Below, piece after piece: positions 1-7,444 of a stretch of 48,769 nt of DNA. Origin of the DNA: Actinoallomurus sp. (GTDB lineage Bacteria > Actinomycetota > Actinomycetes > Streptosporangiales > Streptosporangiaceae). The stretch covers positions 1 through 48,769 of the forward strand of contig JAOPYL010000232.1 of the NCBI GenBank assembly GCA_025964625.1, given 5' to 3'. The position numbers and the translations under genes were made by a program. The notes beneath the pieces are model-generated. The model saw only the letters and a list, made by a program, of their open reading frames with translations, was not told the DNA's origin and searched no databases. Position 1 is the stretch's first letter. Each line of letters opens with the position of its first letter.

Positions 1-1310
1 GGGGGAGCGAGAAGAACCCCCAGCTGCAGCGGATCTACGGCACCGCCTGGGAGTCCCGCGACAAGCAGGACGAGTACCTCAAGCTGCTGGAGGAGGCCGA
101 GAAGCGCGACCACCGCAAGCTCGGCGCCGAGCTGGACCTCATCTCCTTCCCCAGTGAGATCTGCAGCGGGCTGGCGGTCTTCCACCCCAAGGGCGGCATC
201 GTCCGCCGCGTGATGGAGGACTACTCCCGCAAGCGCCACGAGCAGGCGGGGTATGAGTTCGTCAACACCCCGCACATCACCAAGGGCCAGCTCTTCGAGA
301 CCTCCGGGCACCTGCCCTGGTACGCCGAGGACATGTACCCGCCCTTCGAGCTCGACGGCGCGGAGTACCGCCTCAAGCCGATGAACTGCCCGATGCATAA
401 CCTGATCTTCCGGGCACGCGGCCGGTCCTACCGCGAGCTGCCGCTGCGGCTGTTCGAGTTCGGCTCCGTCTACCGGTACGAGAAGTCCGGCGTTGTGCAC
501 GGCCTCACCCGCGTCCGCGGCATGACCCAGGACGACTCCCACATCTACTGCACCAAGGAGCAGATGGTCGGGGAGCTCAAGAACCTCCTCACCTTCGTGC
601 TCGACCTGCTGCGCGACTACGGGCTCAGCGAGTTCTTCCTGGAGCTGTCCACCCGGGACGACTCCGACAAGTTCATCGGCTCTGCCGAGGACTGGGCCGA
701 GGCCACCGCGGCGCTGCAGGAGGCGGCCGACGAGTCCGGCCTGGACCTGGTGGACGACCCGGGTGGCGCGGCCTTCTACGGCCCCAAGATCTCCGTGCAG
801 GCCAAGGACGCCATCGGCCGCACCTGGCAGCTGTCCACCATCCAGGTCGACTTCAACCAGCCGAAGCGGTTCGAGCTGGAGTACCAGGCGGCCGACGGCA
901 CCCGGCAGCAGCCCGTCATGATCCACCGGGCGCTGTTCGGTTCGATCGAGCGGTTCTTCGGCGTGCTGCTGGAGCACTACGCGGGCGCGCTCCCGCCGTG
1001 GCTGGCCCCCGTGCAGGTCGTCGGCATCCCGATCGGCGACGCCCACGTCCCGCATCTGGAGCAGGTCGCGGCCAAGCTGCGCGAGCGCGGCATCCGGGTG
1101 GAGGTCGACGCCTCTTCCGACCGCATGCAGAAGAAGATCCGCAACGCGCAGAAACAGAAGATCCCGTTCATGCTGCTGGCCGGCGACGACGACGTCGAGA
1201 AGAGCGCGGTCTCCTTCCGCTACCGCAACGGTGACCAGAAGAACGCCGTCCCGGTGGACGAGGCCGTCGCCGAGATCGTCAAGGCCGTCGAAGCCCGCGT
1301 CCAGATCTGA
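1..1310 (+). CDS. thrS: Threonyl-tRNA synthetase (5' truncated by window edge)
   Basis: Class II threonyl-tRNA synthetase, which charges tRNA(Thr) with threonine in the cytoplasm using ATP. The frame is already open at base 3 and no start lies in the window, so the N-terminal TGS and editing regions are missing; about 435 residues are visible. The catalytic core carries the three zinc ligands known for this family: Cys in MNCPMH, His in QDDSH and His in MIHRALFG. Motif 2 ([10 protein letters not shown]) and motif 3 (GSIERF) are intact. The last ~110 residues, from [10 protein letters not shown], form the anticodon-binding domain. A strong hairpin follows the stop. The pairing with a HIT gene and pgsA downstream is the usual actinobacterial order. 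Confidence 0.97.
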   Translation, partial: GSEKNPQLQRIYGTAWESRDKQDEYLKLLEEAEKRDHRKLGAELDLISFPSEICSGLAVFHPKGGIVRRVMEDYSRKRHEQAGYEFVNTPHITKGQLFETSGHLPWYAEDMYPPFELDGAEYRLKPMNCPMHNLIFRARGRSYRELPLRLFEFGSVYRYEKSGVVHGLTRVRGMTQDDSHIYCTKEQMVGELKNLLTFVLDLLRDYGLSEFFLELSTRDDSDKFIGSAEDWAEATAALQEAADESGLDLVDDPGGAAFYGPKISVQAKDAIGRTWQLSTIQVDFNQPKRFELEYQAADGTRQQPVMIHRALFGSIERFFGVLLEHYAGALPPWLAPVQVVGIPIGDAHVPHLEQVAAKLRERGIRVEVDASSDRMQKKIRNAQKQKIPFMLLAGDDDVEKSAVSFRYRNGDQKNAVPVDEAVAEIVKAVEARVQI

Positions 1311-1318
1311 CGGTGAGA

Positions 1319-1363
1319 ACGCCAGGGGCCCGGACCACGTTCGGAGACCGGGGCCTCTGGCGT
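1319..1363 (+). terminator. Intrinsic-type terminator of thrS
   Basis: A long inverted repeat begins 9 bases after the thrS stop. ACGCCAG (1319-1325) pairs with CTGGCGT (1357-1363), and the stem continues inward through GGGGCCCGG against CCGGGGCCT with one G.T wobble and a one-base bulge. There is no U-tract, which is common for actinobacterial terminators. Confidence 0.7.
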
Positions 1364-1465
1364 ATCCGCGCATGATCAGCGGCCGGGGAGCGCAAGGAGC
1401 CTCGATGATCGCCCGACCGAGCGCTAGTTCGGTACCCGGGCGCTGGTTCGGCCGCCGGCCGGTCC

Positions 1466-1471
1466 TATGCT
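1466..1471 (+). promoter_or_regulatory. -10 box TATGCT giving a probably leaderless HIT mRNA
   Basis: TATGCT fits the actinobacterial TANNNT -10 pattern and ends six bases before the ATG at 1478, so transcription would begin at or next to the start codon. No Shine-Dalgarno sequence precedes the ATG. A weak -35 candidate (TGGTTC, 1444-1449) lies 16 bases upstream. Leaderless mRNAs are common in actinobacteria; the start site here is inferred. Confidence 0.5.
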
Positions 1472-1477
1472 GCTGGC

Positions 1478-2029
1478 ATGACCGAGCCCAAGCGTGAGGA
1501 GCAGTTCGGCGTGGGTGAACCCGACCAGTTTCAGCGCCTGTGGACCCCTCACCGGATGGCCTATATCAAGGGTGAGAGCAAGCCCACGGGCTTGGGACCG
1601 GACGACGGCTGCCCGTTCTGCGAGATCCCCAAGATGAACGACGACGAAGGCCTGATCGTCCGGCGGGGAGAGCACACCTACGCCGTGCTGAACCTCTACC
1701 CGTACAACTCGGGGCATCTCATGGTGTGCCCGTACCGGCACGTCGGCGACTACACCGAGCTGGACGAGGCCGAGACCGCTGAGCTCGCCCTTCTCACCAA
1801 GCACTCCCTCACCGCTCTGCGCAAGGCGAGCGGTGCCCATGGCTTCAACGTCGGCATGAACCTCGGCACCGTCGCCGGCGCCGGCATCGCCGCTCACCTG
1901 CACCAGCACGTCGTCCCCCGGTGGGGCGGTGACACCAACTTCATGCCGATCATCGGGCAGACCAAGGTGCTGCCGCAGCTCCTCCGCGAGACCCGCCAGC
2001 TGATCGCGGAAGCCTGGCCGCACGACTGA
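1478..2029 (+). CDS. HIT-family hydrolase, Ap4A phosphorylase-like
   Basis: 183-residue histidine-triad protein. The HIT signature HLHQHVVPRW places the catalytic histidines at about 140, 142 and 144, and a zinc-finger-like CPFC sits near residue 47. HIT proteins split nucleoside polyphosphates such as Ap4A or nucleoside phosphoramidates. Between thrS and pgsA, the M. tuberculosis orthologue (Rv2613c) is described as an Ap4A phosphorylase; assigning that activity here rests on synteny and similarity. Ap4A is a side product of aminoacyl-tRNA synthetases, which suits the neighbour thrS. The ATG is preceded by a -10 box only six bases away, so the mRNA is probably leaderless. An unrelated DCC-family gene intervenes before pgsA. 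Confidence 0.9.
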   Translation: MTEPKREEQFGVGEPDQFQRLWTPHRMAYIKGESKPTGLGPDDGCPFCEIPKMNDDEGLIVRRGEHTYAVLNLYPYNSGHLMVCPYRHVGDYTELDEAETAELALLTKHSLTALRKASGAHGFNVGMNLGTVAGAGIAAHLHQHVVPRWGGDTNFMPIIGQTKVLPQLLRETRQLIAEAWPHD

Positions 2030-2043
2030 CGTTGGGTACGGGC

Positions 2044-2439
2044 ATGGAGCGGCCGGTTCTGGTGTACGACGGCGACTGCGCCTTCTGCACGCGCGCGGTC
2101 CGGTTCGTCCGGCGGCGCATCCCGTCGGACGCCGAGATCGTCGCCTTCCAGTTCGCCGATCTCGGCGCGCTCGGCACCACCGCCGAACGCGCTCGCCGGG
2201 AGTTGCTGTGGGTCGAGGACGGCCGTGTGCACGGCGGCGCGCAGGCGGTGGCCGGGCTGCTCGTCGACGCGGGGGCCTTCTGGAGGCCGCTCGGCCTGCT
2301 CGTCCGCGTTCCGCCGTTCCGCTGGATCGCGCGGGGCGTCTACCGCCTGATCGCCGCCAACCGGCACCGGCTGCCCGGCGGCACGCCCGCCTGCGCGCTG
2401 CCGGCCGAGCGTCCCGGCGCACGGCGGCCTGGCACGTAG
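2044..2439 (+). CDS. DCC-family (DUF393) thiol-disulfide oxidoreductase-like protein
   Basis: 131-residue protein with the family hallmark YDGDCAFC near the N terminus (DxxCxxC), a thioredoxin-like motif after the first strand. The DCC/DUF393 family is named for this motif; redox activity is predicted for it but substrates are poorly known. The ATG at 2044 puts the motif about ten residues in, as usual; an in-frame TTG at 2032 is possible, adding four residues. It lies 14 bases after the HIT gene and is probably co-transcribed with it. It faces the deacetylase locus on the other strand, with a hairpin between them. The C terminus is Arg/Pro-rich and probably unstructured. Confidence 0.85.
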   Translation: MERPVLVYDGDCAFCTRAVRFVRRRIPSDAEIVAFQFADLGALGTTAERARRELLWVEDGRVHGGAQAVAGLLVDAGAFWRPLGLLVRVPPFRWIARGVYRLIAANRHRLPGGTPACALPAERPGARRPGT

Positions 2440-2466
2440 CCGGGCCGACGCGGCGCCGCGGCCGGC

Positions 2467-2483
2467 AGGCCCGGTGCGGGCCT
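2467..2483. terminator. Hairpin between convergent genes
   Basis: Perfect 7-bp stem AGGCCCG (2467-2473), loop GTG, CGGGCCT (2477-2483). It lies between the plus-strand DCC gene and the minus-strand deacetylase locus and could end transcription from both sides. No U-tract on either strand. Confidence 0.5.
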
Positions 2484-2594
2484 AGGTGGCGTCCAGCGCG
2501 GCACCCGCGGCGATGCCCGCCACCGCGCTCGTCCCGCCCGCGGTCAGCCCCGGATGAACGAGCGCCGTGATCTTTGCTTCCCCATCCCGGTCAT
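2482..2594 (-). pseudogene. Frameshifted Tat-signal remnant translationally coupled to the deacetylase
   Basis: The deacetylase stop overlaps an ATG in a TGATG junction at 2592-2596. From that ATG the minus strand reads MTGMGKQRSRRSFIRG and then stops at 2544-2546. Restoring one base in the GGGG run at 2548-2551 continues the frame as LTAGGTSAVAGIAAGAALDA and then Thr-TAG at 2482-2484, with GC-rich third positions. The joined sequence is a typical twin-arginine signal peptide (SRRSFIRG followed by a hydrophobic stretch). It resembles the start of the upstream deacetylase: GRRALLR against SRRSFIR, and a shared VAGIAAG. No mature domain follows; a terminator-like hairpin begins at the stop. I read it as the decayed start of a second exported protein, perhaps a tandem paralogue. 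A sequencing error at the G run is possible but would still leave only 37 codons. Confidence 0.55.
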
Positions 2595-3421
2595 CACGGG
2601 GCCGGAACCGTCTGCGGCGCGGCGGCTCCCGCCTGGATCAGATCCGAGACGGTGACGAACTCGAAGCCCTTGGCGCGCAGGCCGTGGATCATCGTGGCGA
2701 GGTTGCGCAGGGTGACGAGCCGGTCGGGGTGGCCCGTGTCGTGGGCGAGCAGGATGGTTCCGGGCCGGGTGTTGCCGACGATGTAGTCGACGAGCCCCGC
2801 CGGATGCTTCTCGTACGTCTTCTCCAGCATCTTGATCGACCACAGGACCAGGCCGTACCCGAGCGAGCCGGCCGCGCTCAGCGTCGTTCCCCCGATGTTG
2901 CCGTACGGCGGTCGCAGATGGCGTGGCTCCTTGCCCGTGATCTTGGCGATCGCGGCGTGGGACCGCTGGATCTGGGCGTACGCGGCCTTGTGGTCCAGGT
3001 GCGAGAGGTCCTGGTGGGCCCACGTGTGGTTCCCGGCCTCGTGCCGGTCCATGCGCCCGTGGATGAGCCGGGCGTGCTGGACCAGCCGCCGGCCGATGAG
3101 GAAGAACGTGGCCTTCACCTTCTCCTCGTCGAGGATGTCGTGCACCATCGGGGTCCAGTTCGGCATCGGCCCGTCGTCGAAGGTCAGGGCCACCAGCTTC
3201 TGGGAGGTGTTCACCGCCCAGGTGACGTCGACGTGGCCTTCGACCGGCCGCCAGGGGCCCGCCGAGGCGACGCCGAGCGCCGACGGGGGAGTTGCGGGCG
3301 AGGCCTCGGCCGAGCCGAACGCCGTCCCCGCGGCGATCCCGGCGACGGTGCCCGCCCCGCCCACTGCCAGGGCGCGGAGAAGTGCGCGTCTTCCGTGATC
3401 GTCAGCCCCCGTATCACTCAT
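2594..3421 (-). CDS. Tat-exported polysaccharide deacetylase (NodB homology)
   Basis: 275-residue carbohydrate esterase family 4 protein, predicted to remove N- or O-acetyl groups from an extracellular or cell-wall polysaccharide. The N terminus has a twin-arginine signal (GRRALLR, then a Gly/Ala-rich hydrophobic stretch) ending near residue 40. The NodB motifs appear in order: TFDDGP with the metal-binding and catalytic Asp pair, HTWAH with metal-binding histidines, LRPPYG, and LLAHDTGH with the late catalytic His. All key residues are present, so it should be active. Its stop overlaps the ATG of a decayed Tat-signal remnant. A poorly conserved region upstream separates it from fusA2, also on the minus strand. 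The true sugar substrate cannot be told from sequence. Confidence 0.9.
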   Translation of the reverse strand: MSDTGADDHGRRALLRALAVGGAGTVAGIAAGTAFGSAEASPATPPSALGVASAGPWRPVEGHVDVTWAVNTSQKLVALTFDDGPMPNWTPMVHDILDEEKVKATFFLIGRRLVQHARLIHGRMDRHEAGNHTWAHQDLSHLDHKAAYAQIQRSHAAIAKITGKEPRHLRPPYGNIGGTTLSAAGSLGYGLVLWSIKMLEKTYEKHPAGLVDYIVGNTRPGTILLAHDTGHPDRLVTLRNLATMIHGLRAKGFEFVTVSDLIQAGAAAPQTVPAP

Positions 3422-3500
3422 AACACGATCATCCCAACCGTGAGTTAACGCGGCGTCATCCTTCAGGAGGAATCATGGGGTCCGCGGTGGGAGATCCGCT

Positions 3501-3526
3501 GCCCCGCCCCTCATCAGGGGCGGGGC
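3501..3526 (-). terminator. Terminator of fusA2
   Basis: Perfect 11-bp stem GCCCCGCCCCT (3501-3511), loop CATC, AGGGGCGGGGC (3516-3526). It lies 19 bases past the fusA2 stop on the minus strand and upstream of the deacetylase, separating the two transcripts. No U-tract. Confidence 0.7.
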
Positions 3527-3544
3527 AACAGCCGGCAGGCGCTC

Positions 3545-5686
3545 CTACGTCTCGGTGACGACCTTCTCGGCCAGATGTGAGGGCAGCGGCTCGTACCGCA
3601 GGAAGGTGCGGTTGAAGGTGCCGGTGCCGTGCGACATCGAGCGCAGGTCGATCGCGTAGCGCGTGATCTCCAGTTGCGGCACCTCCGCCTTGATCAGCGA
3701 ACGGCCGCCCGCGATCGTCTCGGTGCCCAGCACCCGCCCGCGCCGTGACGAGAGGTCCGACATCACCACGCCGACGTAGTCGTCGGCGATGAGCACGGCG
3801 ACATCGTCCACCGGCTCCAGCAACAGGACCTGCGTCTTGCTCGCCGCGTCCTTCAGGCCCAGCTGGCCCGCGGTCTGGAAGGCCATGTCGGAGGAGTCCA
3901 CGGAGTGCGCCTTGCCGTCGTAGAGCCTGACCCGGATGTCGACGAGCGGATATCCGGCCAGCACGCCGCGCTCCATCTGGATGCGCAGGCCCTTCTCCAC
4001 GGAAGGAACGAACTGCCGGGGGATCACTCCGCCAACGATCTTGTCGACGAACTCGAACCCGGAGCCCGAGGGCAGCGGCTCGACCTCGATGTGGCAGATG
4101 GCGTACTGCCCGTGACCGCCACTCTGCTTGACGTGGCGGCCGAGCCCGTTCGCGCTGCCGCCGAACGTCTCCCGCAGCGGCACCCGCAGCGGCACCGTCT
4201 CGACCTCGACGCCGTACCGGCTGCTCAGCCGGTCCAGCAGCACGTCGGCGTGGGCCTCTCCCATGTTCCACAGCACCAGTTGACGCGTCTCGGAGTTGTT
4301 CTCGAGCCGCAGCGTCGGGTCCTCGGCCACCAGCCGGGCCAGCGCCTGGGACAGCTTGTCCTCATCGGCCTTCGACCTGGCCTGGATCGCCGCGGGCAGC
4401 AGCGGGTCGGGCATGGACCACGGGGCTATCAGCAGCGGGGCGTCCTTCGCCGAGATGGTGTCGCCGGTCTCGGCGTGGGTCAGCTTGGCGACCGCGCAGA
4501 TGTCACCGGCCACGCACGACGACATCGTGCGCTGGAGCTTGCCCAGCGGCGCGGTCAGCGCGCCGACCCGCTCGTCGATGTCGTGGTCCTCGTGGCCGCG
4601 GTCCTCCAGGCCGTGCCCGGACACGTGCACCGTCGCGTCGGGGAGCAGAGTGCCGCTGAACACGCGCACCAGGGAGATCCGTCCGACGTACGGGTCGGAG
4701 GCCGTCTTGACGACCTCGGCCACCAGCGGACCGGCGGGGTCGCACGTCAGGTCCTTCGCGGGTCTGCCGTCGGTCGTCGTCACCGCGGGGATGCCGTGCT
4801 CCAGCGGCGACGGGAACGCCTGTGTCATCACTTCCAGCAGCTCGCCCATGCCGATCACCGGCCCGGGGTTGTCGCCGTGCGGCACCGACGTGGTCAGCAC
4901 GGGATAGAAGCTGCCGCGCGCGACCGCCTTCTCCAGGTCCTCGATAAGGGCCTTGATGTCGATGTCCTCGCCGGAGAGATAGCGATCCATGAGCGTCTCG
5001 TCCTCGCTCTCCTGGATGACCCCCTCGATGAGAGCGCCACGCTGCTCCTCGAGCCGCTCCAGGAACTCCGGGTCCGGGTCCCGCTCGGTGCGGGTGCCGG
5101 ACGAGTAGTCGAAACACTTCTGCGTCAGCAGCCCGATCAGTCCGGCATCGCACGGGAAGTAGCACGGCAGCACGCCGTCGCCGAAGGCGTCCTGGCACTC
5201 GGTGAGCGCCTCGTCGAAGTCGCCGCGTTGCTGGTCGATCTTGGTGATGACGACCGCACGCGGCATACCGACCGCCGCGCATTCCTCCCACAGCATCCGG
5301 GTGACCCCGTCGATGCCGTCCACCGCGGAGACGACGAACAGGGCGGCGTCCGCGGCCCGCAACCCCGCCCGCAGGTCGCCGACGAAGTCGGCGTAACCGG
5401 GTGTGTCCAGCAGGTTGACCTTGACGCCGCCGTGTACCAGAGAGGCGAGCGACAGGTTGACCGAGCGCTGCTGGCGCATCTCCACTTCGTCATAGTCACT
5501 GACCGTCGAGCCGTCCTCGACGCGACCGGGCCGCTGGATCGTACCGGTCGCAGCGAGCAGCGCCTCGACGAGCGTCGTCTTGCCCGCCCCGGAATGGCCG
5601 ACCAGCGCGATATTGCGTATCTTCTCTGGCTGGTCGACCGACGGTGCCCTGCCGGCGGCTCCTTGGGGACCTGTCTTATCCGCCAC
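3545..5686 (-). CDS. fusA2: Elongation factor G-like protein EF-G2
   Basis: 713-residue paralogue of elongation factor G with the complete five-domain layout. The G1 loop reads GHSGAGKTT instead of the AHIDAGKTT usual in EF-G, G3 is DTPGYADF and G4 is TKID in place of NKID. The C terminus RYEPLPSHLAEKV closely resembles mycobacterial FusA2 (Rv0120c type). The mycobacterial EF-G2 has been reported to bind GTP without supporting translation as EF-G does, so a regulatory or stress role is more likely than core translocation. I chose the GTG at 5686 because GGAGGTGG lies just upstream; an in-frame ATG at 5728 has no ribosome site. It is transcribed divergently from pgsA, ends at an 11-bp hairpin, and has no rpsL, rpsG or tuf neighbours, as expected for the paralogue. 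Confidence 0.9.
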   Translation of the reverse strand: MADKTGPQGAAGRAPSVDQPEKIRNIALVGHSGAGKTTLVEALLAATGTIQRPGRVEDGSTVSDYDEVEMRQQRSVNLSLASLVHGGVKVNLLDTPGYADFVGDLRAGLRAADAALFVVSAVDGIDGVTRMLWEECAAVGMPRAVVITKIDQQRGDFDEALTECQDAFGDGVLPCYFPCDAGLIGLLTQKCFDYSSGTRTERDPDPEFLERLEEQRGALIEGVIQESEDETLMDRYLSGEDIDIKALIEDLEKAVARGSFYPVLTTSVPHGDNPGPVIGMGELLEVMTQAFPSPLEHGIPAVTTTDGRPAKDLTCDPAGPLVAEVVKTASDPYVGRISLVRVFSGTLLPDATVHVSGHGLEDRGHEDHDIDERVGALTAPLGKLQRTMSSCVAGDICAVAKLTHAETGDTISAKDAPLLIAPWSMPDPLLPAAIQARSKADEDKLSQALARLVAEDPTLRLENNSETRQLVLWNMGEAHADVLLDRLSSRYGVEVETVPLRVPLRETFGGSANGLGRHVKQSGGHGQYAICHIEVEPLPSGSGFEFVDKIVGGVIPRQFVPSVEKGLRIQMERGVLAGYPLVDIRVRLYDGKAHSVDSSDMAFQTAGQLGLKDAASKTQVLLLEPVDDVAVLIADDYVGVVMSDLSSRRGRVLGTETIAGGRSLIKAEVPQLEITRYAIDLRSMSHGTGTFNRTFLRYEPLPSHLAEKVVTET

Positions 5687-5822
5687 GCGCCCACCTCCAA
5701 AAGGACCTGGGTGTGACGGGCGCCACACCCGTGGTCACCACCTTTACCGCCCAGGCCTCATATCACAAGGGGTGACCGGGAAACGCTCGAAGCCCTCATG
5801 ACATCAGCCGTTCCCATCTGCG

Positions 5823-5842
5823 GTGACGTCACGCACTACGAT
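5823..5842 (+). promoter_or_regulatory. pgsA promoter candidate with GTGACGTCAC palindrome
   Basis: A perfect 10-bp palindrome GTGACGTCAC (5823-5832) lies four bases before a -10-like TACGAT (5837-5842), in the divergent fusA2-pgsA region. A dimeric regulator bound there would sit in the promoter spacer. The transcribed leader to the pgsA start would be about 65 bases. Confidence 0.35.
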
Positions 5843-5914
5843 TGGCCCGCCAAGGGGTGGCGGGGCGCAGCCACGGGCGAAACACTGCGGCCGATCACGA
5901 TCACGAGGATGGCA

Positions 5915-6529
5915 ATGCTCAACCACTTGCGGCCGGCGCTGTCGCGTGTCATCGCGCCGGTGGGCCTGGCGCTGGCCCGCACCGGCGTCACACCCAACAC
6001 GATAACCGTCATCGGCACGCTCGGAGTCGTCGGCGGCGCGCTCGGCTTCTATCCCCGCGGAGAGTTCTTCTGGGGGACCGTGGTCATCACGGTCTTCGTG
6101 CTCTTCGACATGTTCGACGGCGCGGTGGCCCGGGTGACCGGGAAGACGAGCCGGTTCGGCGCGTTCCTCGACTCGAACATGGACCGCGTGTCCGACGCGG
6201 CGATCTTCTCCGGGCTGATCCTCCGCTTCGCGAGCGAGGACCACAACGACATGCTGCTCCTCGTTCTGGCGCTGTTCTGCCTCATTTCCGGCGCGCTCGT
6301 GTCGTACGCCCGGGCACGCGCCGAGGGGGTGGGGCTCAACGCGACCGTCGGCATCGCGGAGCGTGGCGAGCGCCTCATCGTCGGCCTGGTCGCCATCGGC
6401 CTCGCCGGGCTGGGCGTGCCGTACGTCCTCGCCGCCGGACTGTGGCTGCTCTCCCTGGCCAGCGCGATCACCGTCGCGCAGCGGTACCTCGCCGTGTGGC
6501 GCCAGGTGCGGGCCGGGGAAGCGTCATGA
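5915..6529 (+). CDS. pgsA: Phosphatidylinositol phosphate synthase (CDP-alcohol phosphotransferase)
   Basis: 204-residue membrane enzyme that joins inositol 1-phosphate to CDP-diacylglycerol, the first step to phosphatidylinositol and the PIM glycolipids. The CDP-alcohol phosphotransferase signature D-x2-D-G-x2-A-R-x8-G-x3-D-x3-D is complete, starting near residue 65 (FDMFDG ... DSNMD), with about six hydrophobic helices around it. The ATG at 5915 has GAGG at 5905-5908 with proper spacing; ATG 5909 is too close to that site. The gene overlaps patA by four bases (ATGA), so the two are translationally coupled. The substrate call comes from the patA-pimA context: the family also includes phosphatidylglycerophosphate synthases, but this order matches mycobacterial pgsA1. 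Confidence 0.93.
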   Translation: MLNHLRPALSRVIAPVGLALARTGVTPNTITVIGTLGVVGGALGFYPRGEFFWGTVVITVFVLFDMFDGAVARVTGKTSRFGAFLDSNMDRVSDAAIFSGLILRFASEDHNDMLLLVLALFCLISGALVSYARARAEGVGLNATVGIAERGERLIVGLVAIGLAGLGVPYVLAAGLWLLSLASAITVAQRYLAVWRQVRAGEAS

Positions 6530-7410
6530 GAGACGGGCTGGCGGACGCCGTCTACACCCTCGGCTGGGCGGCGGTCCGCCGCATGCCGGAGCCGGCGGCC
6601 CGCCAGATCTTCACCCTCATCGCGGATCGCGCCTGGCGGCAGCGCGGCCGCGGCGTCCGCCAGCTCGAGAAGAACCTCCGGCGGGTCGTCGGCGACGACA
6701 TCTCAGAGGAGGCGCTGCGCGAGCTCAGCCGGAAGAACATGCGGTCCTACCTCCGCTACTGGATGGAGTCCTTCCGGCTGCCGTCGATGAGCCGCGAGCG
6801 GATCCTCTCCGGGATGCGCATCACCGGCGTGGACGAGATCTTCAAGGAGCTGGACTCCGGGCACGGCGTCGTGGCGGCCCTCCCGCACATGGGCAACTAC
6901 GATCACGCGGGCGCCTGGATCGCGCTGTCCGGTACGCCGGTGACGACGGTCATGGAGCGCCTCAAGCCCGAGTCGCTGTACGACCGCTTCCTCGCCTACC
7001 GGGCGGGCCTGGGCATGGAGGTCCTCCCGGCGACCGGAGGTGACGGCGACGTCTTCCGCAGCCTCGCCGAGCGCCTGCGCGACGGCAGGCTGGTCTGCCT
7101 GGTCGCCGACCGGGACCTCACCGCGAGCGGCATCGAGGTCGACTTCTTCGGCCGCGACGCCAAGCTGCCCGCCGGACCGGCCGCGCTGGCCGTGCGGACC
7201 GGAGCCGCCCTCAGGCCGGTGACCCTGTGGTACGAAGGAAAGGACTGGGGTGCGCGCGTCCATGAGGAGATCCCCGTGCCCGACGAGGGGGACCGTGAAG
7301 AGAAGATCCGCGCGATGACACAGTCTCTCGCGCACGCCTTTCAGCAGAGCATCGCCGCGCACCCGGAAGACTGGCACATGCTGCAGCGTGTCTGGGTGGA
7401 GGACCTGTGA
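6526..7410 (+). CDS. patA: Phosphatidylinositol mannoside acyltransferase (PatA-like)
   Basis: 294-residue member of the lysophospholipid/lipid A acyltransferase superfamily, which transfers a palmitoyl-type chain to the mannose of PIM1/PIM2 at the inner face of the cytoplasmic membrane. The acyltransferase signature HMGNYD (HX4D) follows LPHM near residue 124, with a later conserved block around PAGPAALAVRTGA. It starts with an ATG overlapping the pgsA stop and is followed 34 bases later by pimA, the classic pgsA-patA-pimA operon. The closest non-PIM relatives are the LpxL/HtrB lipid A acyltransferases, which this Gram-positive context rules out. Confidence 0.92.
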   Translation: MRDGLADAVYTLGWAAVRRMPEPAARQIFTLIADRAWRQRGRGVRQLEKNLRRVVGDDISEEALRELSRKNMRSYLRYWMESFRLPSMSRERILSGMRITGVDEIFKELDSGHGVVAALPHMGNYDHAGAWIALSGTPVTTVMERLKPESLYDRFLAYRAGLGMEVLPATGGDGDVFRSLAERLRDGRLVCLVADRDLTASGIEVDFFGRDAKLPAGPAALAVRTGAALRPVTLWYEGKDWGARVHEEIPVPDEGDREEKIRAMTQSLAHAFQQSIAAHPEDWHMLQRVWVEDL

Positions 7411-7444
7411 GACGCGAGCGACCGGTGAGAAGGGCGACCGCCCA

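Noticed and set aside
3475-3558. 27-codon plus-strand ORF (ATG 3475) behind a perfect AGGAGG, overlapping the fusA2 terminator.
   Set aside because: It runs through the hairpin and into the end of fusA2 on the opposite strand; no promoter is seen and its composition fits chance in GC-rich DNA.
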